NCBI GenBank assembly: GCA_002007465.1
Contig: LNAC01000008.1
Coordinates: 10,027,367-10,091,366, forward strand
Source: Ailurus styani
Lineage: Eukaryota > Chordata > Mammalia > Carnivora > Ailuridae
DNA: 64,000 nucleotides
Direction of reading: 5' to 3'
The position numbers and the translations under genes were made by a program. A model generated the notes under the pieces. It searched no databases. It saw only the letters and a program-made list of their open reading frames with translations, and had not been told where the DNA came from. Below are positions 35,401-48,055 of the stretch, piece after piece (position 1 is the first letter of the stretch; each line of letters begins with the position of its first letter).

Positions 35401-37239
35401 GTGACACACCGGTGGTAGAACCCACCTTGGGCCCAATCCCATGAAACTCATAATCTAGTGGGGGAATCTAGGAACAAATATAGTTCCCAATTATGATACG
35501 CTTTATAGGGAAAGGGAAGGCAGTGGTTACTTGGAAGGAGGCCAAACTCTCTGAATGGCAATCCAGCCTTACCAACAAGTCATGGCTTGTTACCTGTCAG
35601 TGTCAACACTCATCAGTGCCTGTTTATTGCCTGGAATGATCTGAAAGCCACGCCCCACCCAACCTCGGCGAAAGTACTTCTCGTTTCTAACCGCAATGGG
35701 TGATGCAAATTGTGACCCCTGGTCAATCAACTGAGTATCTCATTGCTTTTATGAACACTCAGGCTGTGGAGAAATGCCTGCATTTTGTCCTAGGGAACCA
35801 TCACAGTGCTCTGGAGACTGCAGCACCGGGACCATTTACTCAGGCTGCCTGCCTCTTTTAATCTTCCCTCCTATCTCCTTTGGGGTTTTGAAAGATGGCT
35901 TTTGCAATATATCGCCTGCTTAGGATAAAGATGAAGTGCAAGAAAATCCAGAGAAGAAAACCAGAGTATTTAAAGGCAAATCCTGGGCTGGAAGCATTCT
36001 TTTCACAAAACGTCTGGGAGAGAGTTTTTGACAACTGTCTTGTACAATACCCTATTATACCTAGCCTCATAGTTTGCCCAAAATATTTCAATGTTTTAGG
36101 AAAACATGTCTTTAGAAAATTACAAAATTATATGCTTCACTGAAAAAAAAAACCTATGGAAATGCCAAAAAGGATTAAGACAAAAAGAAAAACCACCCAG
36201 GAGAGGTGACCTCTCTAATTATGGAGTATTTCAGGCTTGCTCTAGGCAATGTTTAGATGTTTAAAATCAGTATGGGTGGGGGATAGGGCTGGGAGGAACA
36301 GATTGGACAAAAGCCTTCTGAAAAAAAACAAGACTCACAAGTGCCAAGAGCACCATCACAGTAAACACTGTTTACATAAATTATTTGTATCCTTCTCCAT
36401 GTGTGGGCAGAATCCAAGTCACCGTTCTTGGCAGTTACATTAATGTATATAAGCCAGATCTGCCCTCTGCACCATCTCAGAAAAGACCAGATGTGCTGTG
36501 GTAGACCAGGGTTTCTCAAACTTTGCTGCCTATTAGAGTTATCTGAGGAGCTGTGAAAAATCTGTGACTTAACCCCACCCCAGGAAGCATCAGTGGTTCT
36601 TAATGTTCCCATCCATAGGAGTTCTAGAAATGTGGTAGACTAACAGTGAAGGCCTGAATCAAGCATGTCTCCTGGTGTCCATGCCTGTGGAATTTTCTCC
36701 CTGACTAGGTCTGGCAATGTGACTTGTGTTGGCCAATGGAATAGACTACAGAGAGATTCTGAAGAAGGAGTAGCTGCCACCTTAGACTTTCTGGCCCGAC
36801 AAGTTAACATAGTGACACAAGTGAACTATACCATATGGCGTAGAACCGTCCAGCCCAGCAGTCAACTCGCAGAAGAGAAATCCTGCTGTTCTAAAGTCAT
36901 TCGGCTTCAGATTAGGTAGGCAGGGAGATGGAGTATCTATTTTCCAGCATACTGATGATGGCTTTTCACATCCCAACATGCTCACAAACCCCAGCTGCCG
37001 GCTCGTGGATGGAAAGGCCTCCATGTGCCTTTCCTCTAGGCAGCAGGGGAACCTGCCCCAAAGGGCCACTACTAATGAGTGGGCTCTCAGGTGGGCTGCA
37101 AGCCACATGTCACCTAATTTCTTCCAAGTTGAGGGTGAATGGTCACTTTGCAGTATCCACATTCTACATGTGCAATAGCCCAAAAAGCAGCGTTTCTAGT
37201 GATAATCAAACCACCCATAATTAAGACACTCAGACTTCT
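35401..37239. other. Spacer between AP1M1 promoter and FAM32A 3' end
   Basis: AT-richer DNA with no gene. A MER20-like fragment starts near 36510 (GGGTTTCTCAAACTTTGC). The stretch at about 36640-36920 has the look of an old LTR or other mammalian repeat that I cannot name. Nothing coding is supported. Confidence 0.55.
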
Positions 37240-37259
37240 GTTTAAGAATTATTTTTTGC

Positions 37260-37265
37260 TTTATT
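37260..37265 (-). terminator. FAM32A: FAM32A poly-A signal (AATAAA)
   Basis: Plus-strand TTTATT reads AATAAA on the transcript, about 1050 bases after the FAM32A stop codon, in a locally AT-rich patch. This implies a 3' UTR from 38310 to about 37240. Confidence 0.75.
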
Positions 37266-38310
37266 CGGTTCACAGGTGACAGCCCCAAACCCAACATTTG
37301 GTTTTTCTCTTTTGACTCTGCTATTCTGTCGCCACCTAGGTCAGCAGAGCCTTCCTCCCAATAGTATACAGTTTGATCCTCAGCAAGTAGGCACGCATAG
37401 GTCCTCAGAGATCATGGCTCTCCAGCACCAGGACCTGTGTCCTCCCCTCTGACTGCACTGTCTGTGCTGGGGCTCCACCCAGGTCCTGTCACCTGAGGTG
37501 TCCTTAGGCCAGAAAGGCCAAGCGGGCTATATGTTATGTGCCAACTCTGAATAAACCCAGGGGATGCTTAGAGCCTAGGGTCAGGGTAATAAGGCAGGCT
37601 CTGTCGGGGTTCTACTACAAAGGGATGCCAAGCTTGATTAATGATGTCTGCCGTGGCCACACCCTCTAGACATGTCTGGAGTGGAGACACTAGGGAAGAG
37701 GCTGCATGTCAGCCACAGGCTCAGACAGGGACAAGGTACACACCCTATCCTTGCCTTAGATGGTTGTTCTTCCCAAACTGCATTGTCTAACACACCAGGT
37801 GGCTGGGGAGGCATTCTGAAAGCCATGAAGTTTCAGGTGGCTTCCCTAGGCTCTAGAAGGAACAGCATAAGCCCCAAGCTGGAGGGAGCTTGGGAGGACA
37901 GCTCATGCAGGGCCCCGTGGGGGCATTAGCTCCTTATCTTCTGGAGTCTGTTTCATCCGGGGAAAGAGAGCTGGCTGACTGTCAGAGTTAGGTGCAACTT
38001 GGAGGTAAAGACACTTTTCTGTGACACACCGAAATAACCTTAATCTCTGGATAAACTTGCAAAAACTTCCAGTCCAGACTAAAAAGGTTTATCTTCTATG
38101 CTACTGACAAACCAAAATAGAGTAAAAGGACAGTCTTACTTTAATCAAGTTCCAGAAAGAGGGCACACTGCTTTGGAAAGCATTTGTCTCAGCAGAAGAC
38201 GCAAGGGTATGTGTAAAAGAATGTTTCTAGAAAATACCAAAGGCACCAAACATAACCCCAACTTTGCCTTCCACTTCCCCTTGATCCACTCCATACCCTG
38301 GGTGGGGAGG

Positions 38311-41300
38311 CTACTTCGTCCAGCTGACTTTGGGAATGTCATAGTGCTCCGTGAGGGTGTCCAGGTGTCTGTTGAAGTCCTGGGAAAGCCGAGAAGAAAA
38401 CCCATATCACCACAGCCTCAGACAGGGCACTAGTGCTGTGTGGCACTGCCCACTCCCACTTGTCCACATCCTGCCTCTCCTCAGTGAGCCCCCTCCTCTC
38501 AAAGCCACCTGGCCCTGAACCCTGGGTTCATCCTTAAATGACTCCGGGGAGGTGTCACTTCGGTTGGGTACCCCCCTCCCCCAACACTCCAATGGCTCCC
38601 TCTGCCAGGCTCCCAGCCTCTGGACCCAGCTGGGACTCTACATAGCCTGGTCTTCCCCACTGGGCATGTAACTCACCTCCACTCTCTGCTTGTGGGTTTT
38701 GGATGCTTTCTTTAGGATCCTTTCCATTTGCTGAAGAGAGAAGAGAAATGGAGGTGAGTTCACACACTTGACACAGCCCAGGCCAGCATGGGGTGGAAGA
38801 CAGAAGCCCCCACCAGCTTGGCTCTCACACCTAGCACAGCTGGAGGTCTCAGGGTGTACATCCTCCCTCCCTTAACTCTACTCAGGCTGGTCCAACAGGG
38901 ATGCCCAACCCCCAACATGTCCCACCAGGAACCGCAGTCGACTGCCCCTCAGTCAGAGCGGTAGGGAACGTACTAGCACTGACTTGAGCAGACTCTGCTG
39001 GGAACTGTATGTGTGCTTCCTGTATCCCCGTGGCAACTGACTGCATTCCCATTTTGCAGAAAAACAAAGTTTCAGGTGGGGTTTGAAGAGGGATGAAAAA
39101 TGAGGAAGGTGAAAGGCCCAACACATGGTAGGAGCTCAAGGGAGTAGGTGCTGGTGGCACAGTGCCACCAGGGCTTCAAGATCCAGATCACCCTGGTGAG
39201 TGTGACTGTGGAATGTGTATCCTGTACCATCATGACCCGCACCACTCCTCATTCCCAACACTGGATGGGACCTCGTAAGAGCTAAGAGCATGGGACACAG
39301 ACTCAGACAAACCTGGGGCTGCACTTGGCTCTAGTTTACTGACTGGGTGACTATGGCCAACTTTGGTGCCCCCCTGTGACCCATGCTGCCTGGTATTGGT
39401 GCCCTGGTGCAGTTCTCTGCCACAATGACTCTGAGCTGGCCCCGTGACTCAGTTTACTTAACAGAATGCAGTACCAGTGCTGGGCCAAAGATGTGAGACC
39501 CGGCAGCCTTTGTGTGATCTTGAAAGCCAGCCACCATGTAGGAATTCTGAAGACCTTACTGGAGAGAAAGGACCTGGAGGATAAGATGACACGAGGGGAC
39601 AGAGGCCATGGGAGGAGCAACAAGGCATCAGACATGAGACGGTGAAGCTATCTTGGACGTTCCAGCCCAGTTGGGCCTCCAACCCCAGCTGCCATCTGAC
39701 TGCACAGATTCCAAGTGAGGCAAGCAGGAGAACTATCCAGGCGAGCCGAGCCAACCCACGGGAGAAGACCGTGTCAGCGACCACTTGGTTGTTCCTCCTG
39801 GAACCTTGTCTCATTTGTTGCCTCATCTTCCTCCGCATCCAGTTGGCTCCCACCTGGCTGACCCTGCTTTCCCACCCCTGCCTCCCTTCCTGCTGCTGTG
39901 AGCCCCTGTGAGGCCTGTGCATCCTCACAAGAGGCCACATTGACCTGACGAGCTGTCACCAATGCCAGGCACTCAGTAGGGCTCTGCCTTCCCTCTTCAC
40001 GTACTAAGTTCACAGGGTGTCTTGGGTGCTGTTACCACTCCCACTTTACAGATAGAGAAAATGAGGACCAGCCTGCAGAATGGATGATGGGACTGGAGAT
40101 GCCAAGCCCTAACCCTTCAGGCTGCGTCCCTGACCCATGTGCCTTCTTCCAAGAACTGTCCAGTCTTCGTGCTCACCGTGCTCAATCAATTACCCTTCCA
40201 CAAAGGAATCCGCATTTCCGAATTCCACCCACCTTTGCCCACACTTTCTCCCATCTCTCTCCGGGTTCAAAACAAAACCCACAGCAGTACTTCCAGTTTT
40301 CAATGCCAGAAACAAAAAACTCCCCTTGACCTTCCCCTATCCTCCAGCTACAGGTTCATTTCTGTTCCTCTTCACAGATCTCCCAAGAGTTATTTCTGGG
40401 TCTTGTCTCCACCTCTGCCTTTCCCAGCCCTCCCCATGATCTCCTCTAATCAGCCACTCTTCATCCTCATTCCCAATGCCAGCTAAGGGCTCTCGGTCCT
40501 CACCCCACAAGACCCTTGGCGGCATGACACTGTTGATCACTTCCTCCTCCTTGAAACACTTTCTCCACTCGGCTCTTGGTTTTCCTCCTTCCCGTGATCC
40601 TTTGCAATTTCAGATCCTAGACCTCATCTCTGTCACTGTGCCTCCTCAGAGGATCTCATCCAGTCCTACAGCAATTCCAGAACGTTTGCACGAGAGGCCC
40701 AGACCTCTCCTCCAAACTGGGGATTCAGATCTCAAACTGTTCACAAGAATCCTTCATTTGAATTTCTAACAGCCATTCAACATTCAAGTATTCTCTAAAA
40801 CCAAGGTCTTGATTCTCCACTTTAGAAGCCTGCTCTACTTGCTGTCCTTCCTCCTGCAGTATAACGCACTTTCGTTTACCCAGTATCTCCCACCAAAAAT
40901 CCTGGTCATTTCTCATGTTCCAGTCCACACCCATTCCATCACCTAATTCTGCTGTTCGTGCTCCAAAATCAATCCCAAACCTGATGCTTTCCATTGCTCC
41001 CACTATTACTGTCTTATTCTGTTACTAGTCATCTGATAGTTACTCTCCCCCAGCCCACTTTCACTCCAGGAGTAACATCCCAGCCCAGGCGAGGACTATA
41101 ACCTCAGGGAAAGAACTTAAGTGCATTCACGTGTTAAATTCTCACCACAAACCTGTTAAGTAGGGACTTCAGCCCCACTTTACAAGCGAAGAAAATGAGG
41201 AGTGGGAGGTTAACCAACTTGCCCAGAGTTATACCACCCCCAAGAAGTGGCAGAGACAGAATGGAACCCAGGTCGGTCTTGTCAAAGCCAGTGAGTCTCA

Positions 41301-42526
41301 CCCATTTTTTTTTTTTTAATGACTCAATTAAGCCTGAGAGTGATGAGTTAACTCTTTCTGATGTTACTGGACCAAATCATCCAGATCAGGGTTAGGGTTT
41401 CTCAGCCTGGACACTTGACATTTGGGGCCAGGTCATTTTTGCTGTGGGTGGTGCTGTCTTGATTCCTGTAGGATGTTGAGCAGCATCCCGGGTCTCAGCC
41501 CACTACTAGATGCCAGTAACACTACTTCCCACCGCCACCAGCACACCCTGAAGTCTGAACAAACAGAAATGTCCTCAACCATTGCCAAATGTCTTCGTGG
41601 GAGCAGACAGAGGACAGAAATACAGCCTATTTGAATCTGCCAAGCAAAGTCATTGTGGAAACAGCCTTCGTGGAAACTTATAGCCGGGAGCATCGCTATT
41701 TAATATCAACAGCTAACATCAACGGAGCAGTGACTTTTTGGCAGACCGAGTGCCATATGCTTTATATGCATGACTTCATCTAAAGTTCCCATCCCTTTTA
41801 GGAGAAAACACTATCCTGATCCTTACAGACAAGTAAACTGAGGCAGAAAGAAAATAAGTCATTAGCCCTGTCACTGGGCAAATGAGAAACTGCCATGGGA
41901 TCTAAATCCGGCCCCCAGCTCTGGCCTTTCAACGCCAGCTCTAGGTTTCTCCTCTGCGGTCCACTCTGACCAAAGGCGCTTCCGGTCCTCGGAGCTCCCC
42001 CAACCGGGGACTCTTCCTCACCTACGAAGCATCTTCCTGGAATCAAGGTCTCTCTGCCCGCTCACCACCCCGCCTTCGAGACCCCGGGGGCTGACCCCAA
42101 TTTCGACTCGTCCCGCCCTGCCGGCCTTCCTCCACCTCCGAAGTCCCAGACCTGCTGCGCGGAGCATCTCCAGCTTCCCCACCGGCCTTACCCGCTTCTC
42201 CTGCATCTTCTCGAAGGCCGCCTGGGCCGGGGTTCGCTTGTCCAGGCCGCGCCGCTTCTCCTCCTCGTTCTTTTTGCTCGTTCCCATCGCTTCCAGGAGT
42301 TTCGCCTTGTCTTTGTCCTTCTTCTTCTTCTTTCTGGGAGGGGAAAAGCGGGGAGAGAAGGTGAGGGAGGATCAGGGAGAAAGAGCTCGGGGCCTCTCGA
42401 AGAGGCTTAAGGGGACAGAAGACAAGCTTCTGAGGGGCTCTCGGGGACTCACCGCTTGGTGACGCCAAGCTCTGCAACGCCTTTTAGTTTCAGGGGCCCC
42501 TTTTGAACGTGCTCGTAGGCCGCCAT
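38311..42526 (-). CDS. FAM32A: FAM32A (spliceosome-associated protein), 4 coding exons, complete
   Basis: This is a small nuclear protein. Structures of the human spliceosome place its C-terminal tail in the catalytic core at the exon-ligation stage (established knowledge). Coding exons, minus strand: 42453-42526, 42192-42333, 38677-38730, 38311-38379. All introns are GT-AG and the total is 339 bases, 112 residues plus stop, the family length. The N-terminus reads MAAYEHVQKGPLKLKG. Residues 25-36 form a Lys-rich block (R-K-K-K-K-K-D-K-D-K-A-K), which could act as a nuclear localisation signal. The C-terminus is YDIPKVSWTK, the conserved tail. Human FAM32A starts MEAYEQ as I recall, so residues 2 and 6 differ. 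The start is the ATG at 42524-42526 in a CpG island. Confidence 0.98.
41110..41290 (-). repeat. MIR-like remnant
   Basis: CACTTTACAAGCGAAGAAAA and CTTGCCCAGAGTTATACC correspond to the MIR core read on the complementary strand. Confidence 0.65.
41387..41600 (-). mobile_element. MER5A-like hAT-Charlie DNA transposon fossil
   Basis: The left edge GGGTTTCTCAGCCTGGACAC, the internal GACATTTGGGGCCAGGTC, GTAGGATGTTGAGCAGCATC and the right-hand ATTGCCAAATGTC occur in reversed MER5A order. It is non-autonomous with no coding. Confidence 0.85.
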
Positions 42527-42790
42527 GATGGGACTCGCGTTTCTGCAGGTAAACTGCCACACTTCCTGTCGGAGTACCCATTTACGTCCGAATGCCCGCC
42601 TCACTTCGTCGTGATTGGTTGAATGGGAGGCGCGCCTGCGCTCTTGGCATCCCGAGCTCGCCGCACTTTCCAGTTGTAGGTGGGGCCGGGAGAGTCTGAG
42701 CGGACTCACCCTTCACAACCAGGCTCCTGCCGCCACACTTCCGGCTTGACGCCCGCTTTCGTTTTTCCCCGGCCTTGTCCCTGGGGATCT
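42527..42790 (-). promoter_or_regulatory. FAM32A: FAM32A CpG-rich promoter
   Basis: The region upstream of the start codon is CpG-rich. It has an NRF1-like GCGCCTGCGC near 42632 and an ETS-type CACTTCCGG near 42736. There is no TATA box. The transcription start is not determined. Confidence 0.7.
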
Positions 42791-42835
42791 GCGAAGCTCC
42801 TTTGAGCGGTCCCCTATTTCCTTCTTCCCCCCCAC

Positions 42836-43046
42836 TTTTTTTTTTTAAGATTTATTTATTTATTTGAGAGAGGGCGAGCGCATGCTAAGGGCTAGTGGGG
42901 GAAGGGGCAGAGGGAGAGGGACACTCAAGCTGACCTCACCCTTAGCGGGGAGCCCAGCGTGGGGCTTGATCTGAGGACCCCAAGATCTTGACCTGAGCTG
43001 GAATGGAGAGTCAGATGTGCAAGGGATTGAGCCACCCAGGTGCCCC
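42836..43046 (-). mobile_element. Can-SINE, older copy, minus strand
   Basis: A poly-T and AAGATTTATTTATTTATTTG start and a GAGCCACCCAGGTGCCCC end give a full-length SINE in reverse orientation. Confidence 0.95.
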
Positions 43047-43143
43047 GAAATCCCCAGTTCCTAAAGCGCAGTGTTCTCTTGAGTGTTTTGTGTGCACTTG
43101 GACATTCCGTTCTCTTTTATTGCTGTATTTTGAGAGTTGTTTT

Positions 43144-43475
43144 GTTTTTAAGATTTTATTTTATTTTATTTTAAGATTTTATTTATTTATTTGGCACAGA
43201 GAGAGAGAAATTACAAGTAGGGAGAGAGGCAGGCAGAGAGACAGGGAGAGGAGGAAGCAGGCTCCCTGCTGAGCAGAGAGCCCGATGCGATGCGGGCCTC
43301 GATCCCAGGACGCTGAGATCATGACCTGAGCCGAAAGCAGAGGCTTTAACCCACTGAGCCACCCAGGCGCCCAAGATTTTATTTTAAAATAATCTTTACA
43401 CCCACGCTGGGGCTTGAACTCACAACCGCAAGATCAAGAGTCATGTTCTACTGACTGAGCCAGCCAGGTACCTGT
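43144..43475 (-). mobile_element. Nested pair: older Can-SINE split by a young Can-SINE
   Basis: The young copy occupies 43164-43372 and ends GAGCCACCCAGGCGCCC. It is flanked by identical AAGATTTTATTTTA at 43150-43163 and 43373-43386. The flanking sequence on the right (43387-43475, with GGGGCTTGAACTCAC and ACTGACTGAGCCAGCCAGG) is the remainder of an older minus-strand SINE whose tail served as the target. Confidence 0.88.
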
Positions 43476-43564
43476 GAGAGTTTAATAGATAACCTAATTT
43501 TGTAAACCTAATCAGAACTTACTAGGTTTTTCAGGTCTTGGTGAATGATGGTATTATGTGAATG

Positions 43565-44335
43565 AAATCCGTGTCAATTGCATTTGAAAAAAAATTAAAT
43601 ATATTCTATTGAGGTGTAATTTACAAACAGTAAAATGCACTCATTTTAATTGTACGTTTTGATGAATATTGCCATGTTTACACACCTATGTAATCACCTC
43701 CACAGTCAAGATCTAAAACATTCCATCACCACAAAGTCCTTTGTTCCCTTTCCCAGTTAACACCGCCCCCCCTTCCTCGTTCTCCCCGGCAACTCCGAAC
43801 CTGTTTTCTCTTACTTTAGATTAGATTTGTCTTTTGTGAAAGTTTCATATATATAGAATTATCCTATATGCATGGAATTATACTACATACATTCTTTTGA
43901 GCCAGAGTTCTTTCAATGAGCATAATGTGTTTGAAATTCTTCCTTTTTTTTTTTTTTTTAGATTTTATTTATTTTAGAGCATGGTAGAGAGAGAGAGAGA
44001 GAGAGAAGTTCAGGACCTGATGTAGGACCTGATCCCAGGACCTTGGGATCATGACCTGAACCGAAGGGAGCCAATTAACTAACTGAGCCACTGAGCTGCT
44101 CCCGTCTTGTTGGTTATAAAAGTAGTCCATTTGTGTTGCTGAGTGTTACTCCATTGTATACATATATTCAGTTTTTCTTTTTTTTTATCCACTCACCTGT
44201 AGAACTGGGTTTCTTCCAGTTTGGAGTCCTAATGAATGGAGGTGCTGTGAACATCAGTCTGTAAGTCTTTGTATGGACCTGAGTTTCATTTCTCTCAGGC
44301 TCACTTCTGACGCCTTCATTACTTAAAGCAGAATA
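43565..44335 (-). mobile_element. Old L1 3' UTR fragment, interrupted by a Can-SINE
   Basis: Reverse L1 3' end wording includes TTGAGGTGTAATTTACAAAC (43610), GTTACTCCATTGTATACATA and GGAGGTGCTGTGAACATC. A SINE sits at 43944-44103. Confidence 0.85.
43944..44103 (-). mobile_element. Can-SINE, minus strand
   Basis: A poly-T and AGATTTTATTTATTTTAG start is followed by a (GA)n run at 43986-44006 and ends near GAGCCACTGAGCTGCTCCC. Confidence 0.9.
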
Positions 44336-44919
44336 GTAGCAAGGTTTCTCATTATAAAATGTTGAGTCTCAGCCACTCTGTTTTGAGGGTTTGATAAGAG
44401 AAAATAGTTGCATAGGATGCAATGAAAACCCTGATCTAGCAGAGCCATAACACTTGGGGCTCCCAATGAGTTGGGTTTTTTAATTCCCTGGTATCATAAG
44501 TAATTTGCTTATTGAATAAGCAGAACTACTGTCATAACCGAAACATTCCTATTTTTCTTTCCTTCCTTCCTTGTAAGCATTCTATTTCTCAGTGTGGTGC
44601 ATCGTCCTCTGGCCCGGATGAAAATGCTGTCAGGCTTTGTAGCTTTTCTCTCATTGTTTATGTGATATACAGTACTATTGTCACTTTAAGTAGCACATAG
44701 TTCTCAATTCAATATGTGGAAGGTCTGGAACTTGATTGGGAAACAGTAGTCTCCTTTTCCTTAGCTGGGACTAACACATTAAAAAAAATATAAGGCAACA
44801 GACCCCAAATGCCTTATGCTAATCCCTACATCACCAAACGGAGACTTAACTTCATTACAGTTTGGCTCTTCAGAAATGAAATCTTAAACCAGTCCATCAG
44901 GAGTTCTTTGTTTAGCACT
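44336..44919. other. Intergenic, nothing recognised
   Basis: AT-rich DNA with short CTTCCTTC runs. There is no gene or confident repeat call. Confidence 0.5.
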
Positions 44920-45065
44920 AGGTAGGTAATCTGCCTGACAGGGTCATGGGATTGAGCCCTGAGTCAGGGTTTGCACTGAGTATGGAGTCTGCTTGGAATT
45001 CTCTTTCCCCCTCTCCCTCTGCCCCCTCCTCTCTCTCTCTAAAGTAAATAAATAAATAAACAAAA
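44920..45065 (+). mobile_element. Can-SINE, 5'-truncated or degraded, plus strand
   Basis: GTCATGGGATTGAGCCCTG, then GAGTCTGCTTGG, a CTCCCTCTGCCCCC tract and an AAATAAATAAATAAAC tail. The head is mostly lost. Confidence 0.8.
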
Positions 45066-45429
45066 TGGGATTTTATTTTATCCTTGCTTTATTACTGAGA
45101 TTCTCCCCATCAGAATGTTGTGACTGCTTTTGTATGCTGAGTTAATACCAAGGGAAACAGAGAAGAGACTCCAAATCTCCCATAATCCTCTGCTGACATT
45201 AAAAAAATATATATACACGCATATGCCCCATGTGAGAAAACCACACAGTATAGAAAAGGCTAAAAGGAAAAAGAAAACAAAAAAGTAGAACTTCCCTTCC
45301 TACCTCTTTCCAAAATAATTAGCAATTTCATTTTTATGTTTTTCAGCACAAAAGTGTATATGCCAACATCTGTATATCTGTGCAATGTTCTTTTATTCCT
45401 GTCTTCAGTTTTTCATTTAGTAAAATGTC

Positions 45430-45590
45430 TTTTTTAAAAAAGATTTTTAAAATTGAGAGAGCGAGCTAGTGTGCAAGTGGGGGGAGGGGCAGAGGGAGAG
45501 ACAGACCCCCTCAAAAGGATTCCACGCCGAGCCTGGAGCCCAGTGTAGCCTCCGACATTATCAAAATGACCTGAAGCTCTTCACAAGGCT
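45430..45590 (-). mobile_element. Can-SINE, degraded, minus strand
   Basis: AAAAAAGATTTTTAAAATTG, a GAGAGAGCGAG segment and GGAGGGGCAGAGGGAGAG show a reverse SINE tail and pyrimidine tract. The head is eroded. Confidence 0.75.
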
Positions 45591-47340
45591 CCAGTTACTT
45601 CCACTCACCTTCCTTAAAGACTGGATGTTTCGAAGCTGAGTGTTTACTCCCTAACCAATACTCATCTACGTGCCCACAAAACTCACTTTTCCAGTGGCCT
45701 GAATCCATAGCATTATATACTACTATACTACATAATCTAAGATTATGTACATTTGTGCATTTTAATTTAGGTTGCTATTGCCCAAATTTGCCAAAGATGT
45801 TTGAGGGAGTGCGGAGGAGGGAGAAGCAAGCATCCCGGAATCAGGCGAGGGGAGGGCCTGGGGCCTGACATTTCCAGTTCTACCTGCAGGGGGCAGCAAG
45901 CGACTGCCCAATTCTCCAGTCATAAACTCAACCCTTAGTGTTCAGGAATTCAAAGAGAGCGTCCAGAGAGAATGGGTTTCCTGGTGCTGCCAGGTACAGT
46001 CTTGCTAGTGGGGGCGAGCCCTGACAGAATCAGCTCCTCAGGGAGGAATAGGACAGATTCAGCTGGGGAAATCTGTTCTTCCCTAACCAACCTACCAGGT
46101 TTGAAGCTCCTTTCTGGCACTTCCAAGGCTGTGCACCCTGCAGGAAATGGCTTGATCTCTCTGACCTTCTCTTTCCTCTTTTGTAAAATGGGGCTGCAGT
46201 TGCTGCTAACAACAGCTAATACTTCCCTTCTATTTACATGGATAATCTCATTTACTCCCAAAGCCACCCTGTTACACAAACCATCCTGATTTTACAGGTA
46301 GGGAAACTGAGGCACAAACTGTAATCCAACCTATGCTGATTGTTCCAGCCTTGCTTTTGTCACCACGGCATGAGGCCATCCATTCTAAGATGAGTCACTA
46401 TTTTATAAACCTCTATGACAGCATTTCTCAACCTTTTTTTCCCCATTGTCATCCCCTAAAGAGGACAGCCCCTAAAGAGAACTCAATTCAATTTAATTTA
46501 ATGAGAGACGTTCAGTATCAATGATGAAGTTTTCCTCAAGGATTGAGCTTTGGAGGGCCAGAAACCATTGAAGTATCTAGGGTTTTTGCATCCCCTCCTC
46601 CCGGAACCAATTTTCACCACCTTAAGAGCAATATTGCCCCCACTGATCATCAGTGATCTAAGGGATGATTTGTGCCAAATTCCTGTGCTTTTGTTCACTT
46701 AAAATTTTTTATTTTATGTCCACTTAAAGAGTCACGAGATTTAAATACACAGAGAGTTTTGTTATATATTATTCTTCCGTATACATACGAAGAAAGTACA
46801 ATAAATCATCTAAGGTTTTCTAAGTGTCTTCAGACACAGTTACAACTCATTGAAATCACTCTCCAACTGTAAGTGTTCACACCAGTGCTTTATCACACAA
46901 CATCGCCCTCTGTGCCATCAACGACCCTGATAAGGAGCATTTCTTTAACACAATCTGCATTGTTTCCAAAGAATAGAGTGTGGAAAGGGAAAGCAGTTAC
47001 CTGAGGGTGGAAAAACATGGCAAACGCCCTGCCTTACCCAAGGGATCAAGGTCGACATTGTAGGTGATGTCATGTAGCTGTCAAGTAACTCTAGGTCTGA
47101 TGTGATGAGGAGGACATCTCACCTCTGAGGTCTTCCCCTCAAAACCCATACACTCAGTCCAATCGTGAGAAAATGCCAGACAAATAAAAACGAGGGACAC
47201 TCTATAAAGTACCTGACTGGTGCTCTTCAGGACTATAAAGGTCATGAAAAAAAAAAAAGACTAAAAAATCAAAACCAAATAAAACAAAACAGACTGAAGA
47301 TCGGGAGCCTGAGATCCTAAGCGCAATGTGGGATCCTGAC
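45591..47340. other. Intergenic, MIR and small DNA-transposon remnants
   Basis: MIR-like core near 46160-46320 (TTTGTAAAATGGGGCTGC; GGTAGGGAAACTGAGGC) and a hAT-like edge near 46420 (CATTTCTCAACC). No gene. Confidence 0.5.
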
Positions 47341-48055
47341 ACAGAAGAAAGGACATGACTTCATATATACACCCGTGTTCATAACAGTGTTATTCACAAT
47401 AACCAAAAGGTGGAAAGACACCAAATGTCCATTGATAGATGAAGGAATAAGCAAAATGTGATCTATCCAGACAATGGACTATTAGTCTTAAAAAGGAAAG
47501 AAATTCTGACACTTTACAATGTGAATGAACCTGGAAGACATGCTGAGTGAAAGAAGCCAGACACAAAAGGACAAATACCATATGACTCCATTTACATGAG
47601 GTTTCCAGAATAGGCAAATTCACAGAAACAGAAAGTGGGATGGTGAGTTCCAGGAACTGGGGGAGGGGAGACTGGGGAGCTGTTTAATGGGGACAGAGTT
47701 TCAGTTCTTCAAGATGAAAAGAGGTCTGGGGACAGATGGTGACAGCTGCCCAACAATGCGAATGTATTCCATCCCACTGAGCTGTGCACTTAAAAATGGT
47801 CAAAATGGGGGGCACTGCGTGGCTCAGATGGTTAAGCATCTGTCTTCGGCTCGGGTCATGATCCCAGGGTCCTAGGATTGAGCCCTACATTGGGCTCCCT
47901 GCTCGGCGAGGAGTCTGCTTCTCCCTCTCCCTCTGTCTGCTGCTCCCCCTGCTTGTGCTCTCTCTGCCTCTCTCTCTCTCTCAAATGAATTTTAAAAAGT
48001 GGTCAAAATGGTAAATGTTATGTGTATTTTACCACAATTTTCCCTTAATGGTAAC
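47341..48055 (+). mobile_element. Old L1 3' end, plus strand, split by a Can-SINE
   Basis: CAAAAGGTGGAAAGACACC, TGAGTGAAAGAAGCCAGAC and CAAATACCATATGACTCC follow the L1 3' UTR order. The sequence resumes after the SINE at 48012. Confidence 0.85.
47809..47999 (+). mobile_element. Can-SINE with a 12-base target-site duplication
   Basis: The head GGCACTGCGTGGCTCAGATG, a (TC)n tract and a short AAATGAATTTTAAAAAG tail. TGGTCAAAATGG flanks it at 47797-47808 and 48000-48011. Confidence 0.95.

Larger units (their letters stand above)
38731..42191 (-). other. FAM32A intron 2 with MER5A and MIR/L2 remnants
   Basis: About 3.5 kb. MIR-like DNA at about 41110-41290 and the MER5A copy at 41387-41600 are recognisable. 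The rest, including the pyrimidine-rich 40140-40700, shows no clear family or exon. Confidence 0.6.
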
